NCBI GenBank assembly: GCA_951799425.1 | Contig: OX637402.1 | Span: forward strand, 21,465,844 to 21,529,843 | From: Ilex aquifolium | Taxonomy: Eukaryota > Streptophyta > Magnoliopsida > Aquifoliales > Aquifoliaceae | DNA: 64,000 nucleotides | Reading direction: 5' to 3' | In this document: positions 24,328-37,946 of the stretch, piece by piece | How positions within the stretch are numbered: the stretch's first letter is position 1 | Layout of the letters: each line of letters begins with the position of its first letter | Program-made: the position numbers and the translations under genes | Notes under the pieces: model-generated | What the model saw: the letters and a program-made list of their open reading frames with translations, nothing else | The model's database searches: none | What the model was told of the DNA's origin: nothing

Positions 24328-27300
24328 TCTATAATATAAAACAGAGCGGCTCAAATCCCAAGGTTTCAACATCTAACGGCCTCAAATCAATTTAGGCTTC
24401 AACATCCAACGGCCCAAAATCATCCACAATATCATCATTTTTCAAAATTCTGACCTCTCAATCAATATTCAGTCACCTCACCGTCTCTTCTTTTTTTACC
24501 CCCTCCCTTCTGTCAGACGAGCCATTCCTCTCCGGCTGCCTCTTCTGTTTCTTCTTTTTTTTTTTTTTTCTCCCTCTCACTCATTCAAAATTCTGACCCC
24601 TCTCTCTCTATTATTCTTCCTCCCCACACACTTCAACCTGAAATTCCCAACGCCGGTGGTTTCAACAGTCTCGAAGCCACCGCCTCCGCCACTATATCCA
24701 CCAGAATTTCACCAGAACTACTACTAGCTGTCGAGATACCTTCGAAAGAGCTGGTAGTGCTTGGAACATCATCACTTCAAGAACTGAGTCCATGTAAGTA
24801 AACTTTCACAATTTCTTTTGCTTTTCAACGAATCAGATCAATGAAAGATTGAACACTCACCGGAAACTATTAAAGTGCATTGTCCCCTGGAAACTATTAT
24901 GAACGTTAATACTCTGTTGAAATACATCATTTTCATCAAACACCCACACCCACACCCACTCACCCACACACACATCACAAACAAACCCACCCACACCAAG
25001 TGTTTGTTGGAATGACCGAGGGAAATTTTGTGTACTCTACCATTGTTATGAATTTCCGGTGTACCTATTTTTTGGGGTATAATGTGTTGAAATTAGATTT
25101 CTCTTGGATTTTAATTGATTCTTTCACTAAATTTTAATTGATTTACATTTTGTTTGATCTATCCCCCTTGTGTTTTTTTAGTTCCCTCTAATTCTGGATT
25201 CCGTCAAACTAAGTGCCAGCTTGTAGAGGATTTTTGTTCTTTTTGCCTTTTTAAATAATTGTTACAATAAGAAATAACAAAAAACAATTGTTGTTCTTAT
25301 GATAGAGAGTCATTTTTCAGTGCTTCATTAAGAACTATCTCTGTATATATTCTTTGTACTGGACATTGGATGTACTATTACTATTATGGATATGAAAGAC
25401 GTTGAGTTAGGTCTACTTTCAGTTAAAGAAAAATTCATCCCGAGCATGACCGGTGAAATCTTTGTACTGGACATTGAATCAAGAAGGCGTGATTAATGGC
25501 TCTTGGTGAAATCTTTTGAAACATGGCTTGTAATTTCACTTATTTAAACTCCTAATAATGTGGTTTGGAAGCATTGATTAAAACTCTTGGACGACCACTT
25601 TCTATTTCGATTTGCAATGTTGATTTCAAAAAAAAAGTCAATTATTAAGCTAAGTTTTCTGTAATTATTGTCAATTTGTCCATCATGTTTTACGGTTGCT
25701 TATATCAATCCAAGTGATAATAACTGTAGTACCAAGTATTTTTCTTTCTAAGGGTAATATGAGTTCATCCCGAGCATAATCATACATCTAGAGTCTTTCT
25801 TTTCTCCGTCCATAACAATTGATATCTTTTTATTCTTCATTTTTTTAAGATAGTTATTTAGATTGTTGTTTCAAGCAGTTCTTTATGCAAATCTAGATGT
25901 ATGATTATGATGGCATTTTACCAAATATTAGCATTCTTAATATCTATAATATAAAACAGAGCGGGGCTTCAACAAGCCGATCCTACGGTCTTCATTATTC
26001 AAAGGCTTCAACATCCAAAAGCTCACAATACATCTCATTCAAATTCAAAAATCCATATATTTTTCCCCTAAATCCATCTCATTCAACCATCACATCCAAC
26101 CCAACCATCACATCCAACCCAACACAACCCAATGGCTCTTCTCTCTCATCTCAGTCTCTTCTCTCAGTCACTCCCAGCGACAACAAGCCATACCCTCTCT
26201 CTCTTTATCTCTCTCTTTTACGCTCCAGTGACACCACCAGGAACACCAGCAACACCACCACCACCGCCACTTCGTCTGCAACACCACCACATCGCTAGCT
26301 ACAACAACACCACTCCCAGGTATCCCTCTTCTCTGGTTCTCTCCGCCCTGACTCTCTGCTTCTCTCTCTAACACACCCATCAACCATACACTCACACACA
26401 AATAAATTCAAAATTAGGGCTGTTAATTGGAGTAAATTGATGTTGTGTCTCTTCCTCTCTGTCTTCATCTCTGCACACACACACACACAAACCTCCCTCT
26501 CTGTCTTCATCTCTCCCTCTCTCGCCCTCCCTATTCCTCCCTGTGCATCCCGCTGCTGCTCCACCCTGCACATGAAGTGTTTGTTGAAATCTCTAAGAGC
26601 TCCTCCTCCTCCTCAATCACTGCTCATTTTATGTCAATTTATGGTTCCAATTTTCTAATCCAGGGTTTAGGGATATAAAACTGGGGCAAATTGTATTGAT
26701 TTTAAATTAAATAATCAAAATTTTCATCATTTAAATGAGCTTGAAATTATAAAAATGAGCCAGTTGGGATTCGAAGACCAGCTCAAAGCATTAGAAACTC
26801 TTCCAATCTAAGGTATAACCAGTGCCCAACTCTTTCTCTGTTGATATATGAACTCTATTCAGTGTTGTTCAAAGTTCCAAGTTTTGTGTATGTTCCGGAG
26901 TTCTATGCTTTGTTTCTATAGTAGTATGATATATGAACTTTGGAGAATGCAATTTTTTATTTTTTTTCTGGTGTTGCCCATGCAAAAAGTCAGCTATATT
27001 GTTAACAAGTGGAAAATTTTGGTTGCTCTGTGTTAAAGTTTCACTATGCAAAGTGAAAAGCTTTTCTCTTTCCTCTGTTTAAATGATATGTTTCATTCAT
27101 TAGTTGCTGTTGGTTCTCACATTAGCTTTTACTGTTTCCTGAAAGCTTATTTTTGCAGCTGCATCTGACTTGCATTGTGGAAGTATGCATTTCAAAGGCA
27201 AGGGCAGCTGCATCATGCCCAAGTATATACATTGTGTAAATTTATGGTTCTTTGATATTGGCCAGTTTATATCTTTGAATCAAATTGTGAAATTTATGAT

Positions 27301-29419
27301 TTTTTTTTAAAAGTTTATGGCATTGTTGTCCACTCTCAATTTATTGTTATATTATTTTACTTTTGTGGGATTTGCGGTAAATAAGTAAAGTAAAATGTGA
27401 GTTTTGATAGTGTGAAATATTTTTTTTTTTTGGGTTTTGTTAGGTATAAAGAAATTTTTGTGTTAGTAGAAGTGTTGATATGAATGGACCACAAATAAAG
27501 GTGGGGACCGTATTCAAGATTCCTCCAACCATCATGATCGTACGCTCACATTGGATGTTCAGGTTAGAGTCTCTGTCTAAAGTATAATAAAGTCTTCTCT
27601 TAAATTATTGGATTATTGAATTATTGGATGTTTAGGTTAGGATTATTGGAATTAGTTTGTGCTTGATTTTAGAGTAATTGGGATTATTCGTTTCCTACTC
27701 TGTTGAGCTTGGGTTTAGGGCTCAAATATGAATATTTATTCATAATAGTGTAATTGGAGGTTTAGCATGAATAAAATTCTGGAAATTTTCACTTTTTGGT
27801 ACTACGGATAATTCTTCATTTAATTTTTTTTGTTCATTTTTTTTTGCTTTCTTTTTCGTTATTAAGATCAGGCGTTAGAGTATTTATGGAAGGTTTGGAA
27901 TTTTCAACTACTAAGGAGTCAAGGGGGCGGCCTAATAAATTTTTTTGTGTCAGATGAATAGAACTTCCATTTTTTGGGGTGTAGCAAAAACATTTTTTTT
28001 CGAACAAGGTAGCAGAACAGGGTGTGGATAGGTATCATGAGTTGTTTGGATTGAGGAGTTGTTGATCGAAAATTGCCTAAAACTTTTGGGTCTATGTGAG
28101 TGCTTCAAATTATGAATTTCCATAGTGGTTATGTGAGTGCTTCAAATTTTGAAATTCCATAGTTAGATTTTGATCGAATAGCAACCGAGTGAATGGTTGG
28201 ATTTTTGTATTCAATTATTTTATTTTGATACAATTTATAGCATAACATGTGTTTGATGAAATGTCTCCAAAAGGAGCATAACATGTGTTTGAAACGTGTT
28301 GCATGTGAATAGGAACCATGACAATTTCTTCCACCAGCTGATGGATCTTGAGGAACACTTATGCCTCTGCTTTGCTGCAATCAACTGGGCCAGGTCTCTC
28401 CTCCGTCTTCATGAAACTCAGAATTCCTAAATTATTTTCTTGGATCTTTGAGTTGTTTTGTTACCTGTCACTAATTCAGCACAAGGTTTTCAAAATTTTT
28501 GACTGACCTGTGGAGAAAAACAAAAATACTATTTTGCCTATGATCTTTTAACAAGCTCCTGCCGGGATTACAATCTTTCTACCTATACCATTCTCTCTCC
28601 CGTCTCTATAATCAATAAGGACTGCAGTTCGTAGTGTTTCTTCTTTCTGCTAGGGAATAGGCAGTCCATCTTATTGCAAAAAGTGAATTGCACTGAAGTA
28701 GAACAGATAAGTTTACATTTAGAGGAATCACTGTTTCTTTATCCCAAGTTTGCCATATAAGGTTTTTTGCGGCTCAACAGAAGGCCTGATACAATCACCC
28801 AATCACCTTAGCTCTATTGAATCTTTTCAAACCATCTTTAAAAATATTTGTTGAACTGAAACTAATTTAGCTCTATCGTATCCCTTTCGCTGTCTTCATC
28901 ACCCAACACAAACACGAGATACACAAACACAAAATTCCCCCCTATACCCCTGTTTTTCACAAATTACAGAAAGTGTACACACCCCCACATTTCGCACACA
29001 CACACACACACACACGTTATTAGTTAGGTGTTTATTTGTTGTCAACCATAATGGACATCAAGTATTTGTTGGAATGCCTAAAAGAAATATTGTATACTCC
29101 ACCATTTTTTTTTCAATTAGTTTTTAATTTTTTTTTGTTAGTATTTTTTGCTATAGAAAGTGATAAAATGGATTTTTATTTGGGAGGGAAGAAGACTTTG
29201 ATAAAGAGAGTACTTTAGAGAATAATACATTGTTCTTTGTTTTTTTTTTCCTGGTATGTAAATTGTTCATTATTTTTTCCCAAGTATATTAGTGGAACAG
29301 TTGCATTCTTTTTGTTTAGTTTGTGGTTTAAATTAGAACAGATGATCAAGAGAGACTTTTTAATTTCAAGCAAGAGAATACTTTGGAATTGGAGGTTTGG
29401 CAGGGGCACTATATTCTAT

Positions 29420-30894
29420 TTTTTTTTTTTTTAGAAAAAGAGAATTTTATTTCCAAAATTGATGAATTACAAGAAGCAAAGAACAAGTTGTTCTAAAAGT
29501 ATGAAAAGATGGCTTTAATCCTTCAAGATGGATTAAACCATTTTTAATTACAATTAAATGGCCTCAGAAACTTGAAACAACTCCTACCTTCATCTCCCAA
29601 CTCCATGCCTTCAAGTTCAGAAGCCTTCCTATGCAATGCCATTTCAGACTGAACAGAAACATGCTGCCAGACAGACAGCATACTCAGACCAAATGCCCAG
29701 TCATCAAACAAAACAAACAGCATGCCAATTGCCCATGTTTGAGGCAGCACCCAAAACAGACCAACATGCATAATGCCCAGACCAAAGATAGGTCCAGATA
29801 ATATGAATTCAGACCAAGATAGACTCAGCCCCAACTCATGCAGAAACTGAAATGAACAGATCATGCAAAAAAAATTGCAGGCAGCACTCCTCTGACTGAA
29901 AGCTTCTATCCAGCTGCTAATTCAACAGAAAAGGCCTGTTGACCCTTGAGCACAATCCTCCTCCTAACAGCAGGCATCTGGGCTTGATCTTGCTGTAAAA
30001 GCACTCTCCCAGCCAAAGGCAGAATACCAGATCCTGAAAAATCAGTGAAACAACCAGCTTGAAGTGCAAATGAAGCTCGAAAATCAGCTACAGCATTGGC
30101 TTCTCTATACACATGACTGCACTGGAACTGTAAAACACCAAGAAGGTTCCCAATCTCTACCATAATTCCTTTCAATCTCCAAGGAATTCCAACTCTCCCC
30201 AACACCATTTGTATCAGAATCTGAGAGTCAGATTCTATCAGAAACTTACCACCCTCATAACCATACTGCCTGATCAGTTTCAATCATTCCAGTAAAGCTA
30301 AACATTCAGCATTCATGTTTGAACCAATCCCATAAAAAGCAGCTGCAGCCAAGATCACATGCCCCTTATCATTTCTCAGAACCATGCCACCCCCAGACAG
30401 ACCAGTGCTGCCTTTGGAAGCACCATCCACATTCAACTTCAGTATATTCACAGGTGGGGGTTCCCATTTGATCCATTTCACTAAAGTGACCACAGCAACA
30501 GGAGAAGCAATTTTAAAATCCTGCAGCATTATCATAAAGACCTGCCATCTCAAGGCACTAACTACTTGTGAAAAAATTGCATAGGTGTTCAGACTCAGTC
30601 CTTCAAACCTCCTTCTGCATCTTTCCTTCCATAAGGCCCAAAAAATCAGCATGGATACACCCCTTACCAAAGAATGACTCAAAGACTGAGCTTTAAAAAT
30701 TCTGATGAGTCTTATAAATCTACAAATAGGAGACTCACCTGGCAAAATATCAAATCCCATAACAGCAGCCACTCTCCTCCATACAGCAGAAGCAAAGGAG
30801 CATGTAACAAACAAATGCTCAACACTCTCCTCCTCCACCCCACACAAACTACATCTACTAGCAAGGGACACCCCCACCCTTTGGATTCTATCAT
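29420..30894 (-). mobile_element. 5'-truncated L1-type LINE with 19-bp target-site duplication
   Basis: The 3' end is an A-tail, seen as the T-run at 29420-29432. Identical flanks, CAGGGGCACTATATTCTAT, stand at 29401-29419 and 30895-30913. The body carries the C-terminal part of a plant LINE ORF2. It inserted into the Helitron block, on the opposite strand. Length is 1475 bp, against several kb for a full element. Confidence 0.93.
29906..30877 (-). pseudogene. LINE ORF2 C-terminus: zf-RVT and RNase H
   Basis: It begins in the zinc-binding region downstream of reverse transcriptase (CSLCGVEEESVEHLFVTCSF). It then has a plant-type RNase H domain with its acidic residues visible: LNVDGA, NMNAECLALLE, IESDS and REANAVAD. 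One in-frame TGA at 30284-30286, just after ECLALLE, separates the two ORFs; the frame is otherwise open to 29906. The reverse transcriptase and endonuclease are missing because of 5' truncation. Confidence 0.9.
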
Positions 30895-32559
30895 CAGGGG
30901 CACTATATTCTATGTGTGTACATTAAGAATTGATAAATGTTATTGTCGTACATGAGCATAATGATGGTTAGTAACGAATTTGGCCTTTAGTGTGAAGTAC
31001 ATAATTTTCCTTGGTTTAGTTTAACCTACGAATTTTCCTTGCAGTTTGTCATAGGGTGGGGTTTTTGGTGAGGCATTGGACTTGGTCTTTCAATTGGGTG
31101 GTGGTGGTGAGCATTCTTTTATAGAGTTGCTTGGTTGTATTTATATTGATGTTTATTACTACTTGAGAAGTTCAATTTTGTATTGGATAGATTGCTTTGT
31201 GGGTAATATGACTGGGATTTTGGAATATTGAATTGAGCAATTAGCAGTTAAAAGTAGAATTTTTCTTGAATTTGCTTGAAATTGAGTATAATATTTGTGC
31301 GTGGATTTAAGTTTAGCTTTGGGTTTAATGATATTTTGATTTGGATTGTTATTCAAATTGCGAATTTGAGTTGATTCGAACTCCAAGTGTTTGTAATATT
31401 GTTTCAATGAGATGGATTTGTCTATTTGTTTGATTTTTTACTAATTGCTCAACTCTTTAATTTTTATTTTTTTGTACATATTTTTCAATTTCATTTTTCA
31501 TATATCCAGTCTATTTTCTGTTTTTTAGTCTTGAACGTGTTTGTGTAATCCTAAATTTTCATATTTGTTTTGGTTGTTCTCTAGGTCCTACTCCAAAGTA
31601 AGTTCTTGAGTTCATGAATACGAAAAATCTCACTCTAGCTCATGTCAAGAGGCATTTATAGGTACAACACAACAAGAAGAAAAATATTATTTTCAACTCT
31701 CTCTTTAGATGATGAATTTGATTTTTTTTTGTGGTTGAATCTGGTGAGTTTCTTTGAAATATTGGTTTTGATTAGGCCTCTATGTCGTATTTGCATTGTT
31801 GTTTTTCTTATTTTCCTTTGTTAAGATTTTGTTTTATTAATTTTGTTTCATTTTCATAGCAGTGGTTTGTTCATGGAGGTTATAGTTATGTTGCATTTAG
31901 ATTTGTTCTTAATTGTGACTTTAAAAATCTAAGGGTCGATTAGTAGCCTTTTAGAATGATAAAATATATAAATTGTGCATACTGGTTGAAATTTTTATGG
32001 GATTCTATTTTTAGAGGAATCATGGGGCAATTGTTATAGGATTTATGGGGCAATTGTGCATATCAAGGTGCTATACTCTAAACCTGTTTACTGTACAAAA
32101 TCCCTTTCTGATCACTTTCTCGCAGACACAACATTCGCACACATCGACTCTGCATCTCGCTGAATAGTAGCACTTATACATACTTGCACACACTCACTAA
32201 TGCGGCACTTACACACAAGCCCGTGCAACACTCGTGTGTGTGTGTGGAAGCATGTTTGGGGTTGTATATAATTAATTTTAGTTTCAGAAAATCGAAATTG
32301 ATTTTTGTTTCTTATATTGTTTTCAGGTATATATGGAAGCATGCTTGGGGTTGTTTTCCAGTGAAGTTATATGTAGATAACATTCAATCATTTGATCCCT
32401 ATTAGGCTTACAATAACCCTTTTTTTATCCATTTCTTTCATTCTCTCGAAATCATGGATTAATTTTCTATTTTTTTCAATAGATTGAAGCATAAAGTATT
32501 GCATAAATGTTGTTGATTGAAATCTTTGGATTTAAGCATTGAGTATTCTTGGGTACATG

Positions 32560-34095
32560 CAACATGATTATTTTTATGATGTTATGGACTTCATTTACGT
32601 GGTTGCGTTAGTTGGTAAATGGTTGTGTTAAGCAAAATTGTGGCGTGATAGTTAGACATTTAGTAACATTTTTGGGTATGAGAATAAATTGTGTATATAG
32701 GTTGAAAATTTTCTGATGTCCCATTTTTAGAGGAAACTTTGGCCAATTTTTTTAAAAATATATAGCGGATTTAACTTATTGTCCAATGAATTTATTGTTA
32801 ATTGTTGGTTTTGTTGTTTGTTACTCAGCGTCTTTAGGCACAAACACAAGATCAATTGAACCAATCATTTTGATTTGTTTCAGTTTTGCTTAGATTTTGA
32901 ACTTATTGTTATATTAATTTTTATATGGGAGTTGATATGGATGTTAATTAAATATATGTTATTGCGGTAGTTGATGAATAGTTTTATTAATGCAGAATTG
33001 AGGCGTGCCCAAATTCAGTGCTCGATGTTTTTTGAATTGCACTGTGCCTTTAGGCACGGGTTATCCCTAGATTAAAGACAAATTACATTTAAGGCTGTGA
33101 TGGAGAAATTGTTTTTATAATGATGTGCAGACAAATGACTCATTTTGATAAACTAGATTAAAGAATGACTCATTTTACGAATGTACTATATATAATTACG
33201 TGTTTTGGTCATTCTTTAATGTTATTTATGTTTAGGTACAACTATGTGGATTTGTGTGTGTTTTGTTTGTTCCGTGTTTAGTACGATGAACTAATTATAC
33301 ATGGTTATGAGGATATGTTTGGTTTTGATGTGAATTGATGGTTGAGTATGGAATTAAGTTGTGATGTATGATGATTGTGGTGGAAATAAAATTGAATTGT
33401 AGTGGTACGAGACATTATTATAATTGTTCTGTATGATTGTGAGTTTTGCCAATTTTTTTGAAAAATTAGTTGGGGCTTAATTGATTTCAATCTATTTAAT
33501 TAAAGCAAATGTTGAAAAAATTATTTCAAATTAACCATTTATTTTAGGTTGCAAAGTGCCTTTAGGCACAATAATATTCTTCAAGTTCTAATTCAAGTTT
33601 TCGTTATTTCATGTCATTATACAAGGACAATTAGTATATCAACTTAATCGAATTTGCGTGATTTTTTATTTACTCTTGAGTTTAGTATGGCTAATTAATT
33701 TCATGATTATGAGGATATGTTTAGCTTGATATTAAATTGCTGATTGTTTTGGTGGTTAGGTATGAATCGTTAATGTTAAGGGATTGTTTCGTTTGTTTTT
33801 CAATTCTGTATATAGGTTAGTATTTCATGGTCTTCTATTTTCAAAGGAAACCAAGTTGAATTTTTAGCTTTGATTTGATTGTATTGTGCATTCAAGAGAC
33901 TGATTTTTGTAGATAGGTTGAGATTTTTCTGAGTTTTTATTTTTAGAGTAAACTTTGTCAAAATAGTTTCCAAATAATATTTGGGGACTATATCAATTTC
34001 AATTGCTTAAATTAAAACAAATTAAATTAAATTTTTTGGGGAATTAATTGGTTGGTTTACATTGTACTGTGCCTTCAGGCACGGGTTATCCCTAG
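32560..34095 (+). repeat. Degenerate ~512-bp tandem units, each ending in the Helitron hairpin
   Basis: The hairpin word GTGCCTTTAGGCAC or its TTCAG variant occurs at 33044, 33556 and 34069, spaced 512 and 513 bases. Other shared words recur: TTATGAGGATATGTTT at about 33304 and 33705, and a GATTTCAAT/CAATTTCAAT word before the hairpin about 514 bases apart. Only the first and third copies keep the full CTAG terminus. Confidence 0.65.
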
Positions 34096-34377
34096 TAACT
34101 ATTATAAAACTGACAAAACGGGACCATTTTAAATTATAATATTTATTTTTATACTTTATCGTGAACCATTCAAACATATGTAATACATGACAAACATTTA
34201 GTATATTTAAAAAAATAAACAAAATTGTAAGTTAGATTATATTTTATTGCAGAATTGGATATCAAACAGTCTAATAGGAGGTCTAAAATTTATATTCTAT
34301 AGGATATTAAAGGAATATGACATGTTGAGATATAGTTGACTTTACAATATAATTTAAGAAGAAAATAGAAAATCAAA

Positions 34378-35404
34378 GGGCGTGTTTGGATTGCATCTCA
34401 AAAAATAGTATTCGAAAACAGTTTTTGAGAAAAGTTTTAAAAAAGTGTGTTTTGATATTTTTTTAGACGAATAACTTGTTTGACTAGATGATTCTAAAAA
34501 CAGTTCCATAAAATAAAAAACAATAAAATCTATTTGGATTAACGGTTTCATATAAAAATATTTTAATATATTAAACTTGATAAACTACACACACAAAAAT
34601 TCTAGCCATCGACTACCCATTAACTCATACAGATCTCCAAGCAAAAAAAAAAAACTCATGCAAATTATTAACGAAGAAGGAAAATCTTGAACCAGTTGAA
34701 GAAAAATTTCCACATAAGATATTGGCTACTGAATCATACAGATCATTAAGAAAGAAACCCCCCCAAAAAAACACAGATCTAAAATACAACTAAAAAATTC
34801 ACAACAATCCAAGCTTTGAAGCCAACCCATAATGGAAAATCATAATCAAAGTCAACCATAATAAAATGATGTCTTGAATCTATTTAGGAGAGGTTTTGAG
34901 ATGACGCCTTGAAGCCGCTGGATCTAACATGAATAGACCAAATATGTTTGGATCTAACACAAATCGTCGGAGATCTTGAATCAGTCACTGGAGATCTTAA
35001 ACTAGCCGGAAAAGATGGCCTTTAGCCTCCGGAGATCTTGACGCTTTGTGTGTGTTTGTTCCCTTTGAGAGCCAAAGTGGAGAGAGAGAAAGTCGAGGAA
35101 AGAGAAAGGCAAAAAAAAAAACCTTTTATACTCTTCTTTGGGGACATGACCTGTTTTGTTGCTAAGGAAATTCGAAGGAGAAACCTCATTAATAAGACAT
35201 GTTTTGCTCCGTGTTTTATATTTTTCCTTTCTTTTGTATCCAAAACACCCCAAGATAAGTTGAGCTTGTTCTCGAAAATTAGATCTCAGTTCTCATTTTT
35301 TTTGAAAAATTGGAGAATGAAAATTCTAACCAAATAGCACCTCTCTTATTTTTACTGGTTTGAGAACAAAAAACTGTTTTTTGGAACACAATCCAAATAC
35401 AGCC
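34378..35404. mobile_element. Inverted-repeat element, ~1 kb
   Basis: The left end is GGGCGTGTTTGGATTGCATC; the right end, inverted, is GGCTGTATTTGGATTGTGTT. Both continue into AAAACAGTTTTTT-like words, giving arms of roughly 45-60 bases with mismatches. The flanking AAA on each side could be a 3-bp duplication, as in Harbinger/Tourist MITEs, but it is uninformative. ORFs inside are short and unrecognised. Confidence 0.55.
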
Positions 35405-36117
35405 AAAAGTTTTTACCACACTATTTGCCCAAGTTTATGTATTGAGACTTGTGAGTCTCAATTGCTCTTCATGAACTGAGTTAGTACAGGTAAGAAGTCA
35501 GTGTCTTGGGATGCAATTGACAAGCAACGATAGTTTAATGATGCTTGTCAATGAACATAAGGGAAAAGAGGCAACAAAGTTTTTAACTTGGTGGATCACC
35601 TTTTATTCATATCATTTTGTGGCAGTCAACCTGTGGAAATTTGTGCTCACTTTTTGGGATTATGTGTATGTTACCACTGATGGCTCATTAGTTCCATTCT
35701 TTCATGCTAATCACTTCATTTTGGTATCTCAAGATTGATAGTTTTGTCATTATTACAATTTAGATTCATGTGTATTGTAATGTTGTTTTGTTCTAATACA
35801 TCGTTAACCATTCATTTTAGCTATTTGATATATTGTTGCATACGTAGGCATGATGTTGTGAAGATTCTCGAATATTGCTCAATTGTGATGGATTATAAGT
35901 TTGGGTATTTGGTTAGAATCTTGATTTTAAGGCTTGAGGTGCATATCAAAAAGGATAATCTTTTTGATACATGTCAGAGAAATACATAAGCTTGGTGCTC
36001 TTGAACTTGATAGAGGGATGAGAATGCATTGTTTTTTGGCAAGCACCTTGAGATGCTTATGCTTGTGGTAAAGAAAACAAAGTAGTGCTCTTGATAATAA
36101 TACTTTTGATACATTTG

Positions 36118-36800
36118 GGGAGGGTGGTAGCTTATGGTTCTCGACAGCTTAAAAACCACGAGAAAAACTATCATACGCATGACATGGAGTTGATGACTGT
36201 TGTTTTTGCCTTGAAGGCATGGTGTCATTATTTGTACGAAAAATATTTTGAGGTTTTTTCAGACCACAAGAGTCTGAAGTATATCTTCACACAGCGAGAC
36301 CTCAACATGAGGCAGCACAAGTGGATGGAGTATTTGGAGGATTATGACTTCATTTTGCATTACCATCCTGGTAAGGCAAATGTGATGGTTGATGCACTCA
36401 GCCGGAAGTCACGGGAAGTCTTGGCTAGTATAGCTTGCTGAGAGTGGTAGATGCTCGAGACTGTAGGGCATTTTGGGCAGTTTGGTGGCTACACTTTCCT
36501 TACTGAACAAGGTGATCGAGTCCCAAGGGCGGGACACAGAGATATTGTCCATCAAAGACCAGGGACAGTCAGGTACAAGTGACGAGGGCTTGGGTCATTC
36601 ACGCTGATGACAGTCTTCGATTCAGGGGAAAGATTGTGGTTTTCCAGTCTACGAATATGAGAGAGGAGATCCTTAGGGAGTTTCATTACTCCCGTTTTCT
36701 ATGCATCATGGTGGCATGAAAAATGTACCATGATCCTCGCCACCAACATTACTGGAGTGGGATGAAGAGACATGTGGTGTATGACTTCTTAAACATTGCG
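36118..36800 (+). pseudogene. Ty3/gypsy RNase H-integrase remnant
   Basis: The segment 36118-36441 encodes a gypsy RNase [38 protein letters not shown] and [17 protein letters not shown]. About 130 bases later, frames continue with SLRFRGKIVVFQSTNMREEI and a broken H2C2 integrase zinc finger (MHHGGMK, then HYWSGMKRHVV in another frame). Frameshifts and stops make it non-functional. Reverse transcriptase, protease and LTRs were not identified. Confidence 0.85.
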
Positions 36801-37895
36801 TCGTGTGCATCTAATCGGTTCTGTAGAGATTGAACCAATTTTGTTAGGGCAGGATTATCACCCTCGACACGGAGGGAATCGTCTCGCGAAGTGTCGTTCT
36901 GTTCCTCAATATTATCAGGTTTGAAACTAGCTGAGGATATCCTGTCGTCGTGCTGTTCATCCTAGATTTCGTAAATATCTACTCTGATGTCACTATCCAA
37001 AGGGAACAACACACGGTAGTTTGGATTCGAGTCCTCTTGTTGAGCGTCGGAACTTACTAGTGATCCAATGGTGCTCTTTAACCTTGTCATTATTTTTTTG
37101 TTCGGGAATATTCTCACAGACGATGCCAAATGTAAGTGGTAAAATTACAATACCTCATACGTTTGATGAAGAAAATTGTATTCCTCTATCAAAGTCCTCT
37201 TTGTAAAATGAACAAACTGCATAGGATCGAAGTGTTTCGATCAAAGGCACTCCGATGCTTAAGTCAGTAACTATTTGGAAAGAATATGTATGCAAAGAAG
37301 ATTCTACGTACCTCCACACTGCATCATGCACGCTTTATATTGTCATTGCCCTGTTTTTAGGGTTTCTCTTACTGGCGAGGGAGATGACACATCTCCCCTC
37401 ACTCGGGAGTGTTTGTTGGGGATCGCTGAAATCTCTATAAATGCTCCCTCAATTGTAGTTATGTTGAGCTATTGACTTCGCCTAGTTGTCACACCTAAAT
37501 TCCCTAATTGTAGGCGTTTTTCCCGTTATTCGGTTTAGGTTATGTTTTCAAGCTGAGCTCTATGCAATTATGCTCGGTACCATGAATCGAGTTGTCATAG
37601 TTCGGTTCAGCTCATCCCCAATTGTTCCTATTTGTAACCTACGTGATGTGTCCTTTCAAGAACACATGAGTGTATTATCTATACACGTAGCATAGATTTA
37701 TGCCTCTTCAGTATATTTAGATGATGTGGCTGGGTTACTGGGTAGACGATTATATCGCTACCATGTGCAAAGAACAAAGGTAATGTGGACCAATCTGGCT
37801 CGTGAGACTCTTTTTGGGTCCACATTTGGACGACCTCAAATTAACATGTTTTAGTCTTTTTCTATTTATATATATATAGAGAGAGAGATAGAGAT

Positions 37896-37946
<51 letters not shown>

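Larger units (their letters stand above)
24328..34095 (+). mobile_element. Composite/nested non-autonomous Helitron block
   Basis: Two 5' Helitron ends are present, both TCTATAATATAAAACAGAGC after an A, at 24328 and 25943. Two 3' ends are present, each a GTGCC-TTTA/TTCA-GGCAC hairpin, then GGGTTATCCCTAG, ending at 33070 and 34095. The pair 25943-34095 has the expected A...T flanks; the 33070 end is followed by A, not T. Internal sequences near 24985-25060 and 29020-29105 are related (caagTGTTTGTTGGAATG type), so two related elements are nested or fused. There is no Rep/helicase coding sequence, so it is non-autonomous. Small ORFs at 26130-26660 are CT/CA low-complexity. A LINE has inserted at 29420. 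Confidence 0.75.

Noticed and set aside
26130-26680. Several overlapping ORFs on both strands near 26.1-26.7 kb
   Set aside because: They are CT/CA low-complexity reading frames inside the Helitron, with no domain and all frames open because of composition.
24900-29020. CA-rich runs such as (CA)n near 24950 and 28997
   Set aside because: Ordinary microsatellites within the Helitron; no regular array with spacers, so not CRISPR-like.
35002-35337. Overlapping ORFs on both strands
   Set aside because: They lie inside the inverted-repeat element at 34378-35404 and have Lys/Phe-rich composition from A/T runs.
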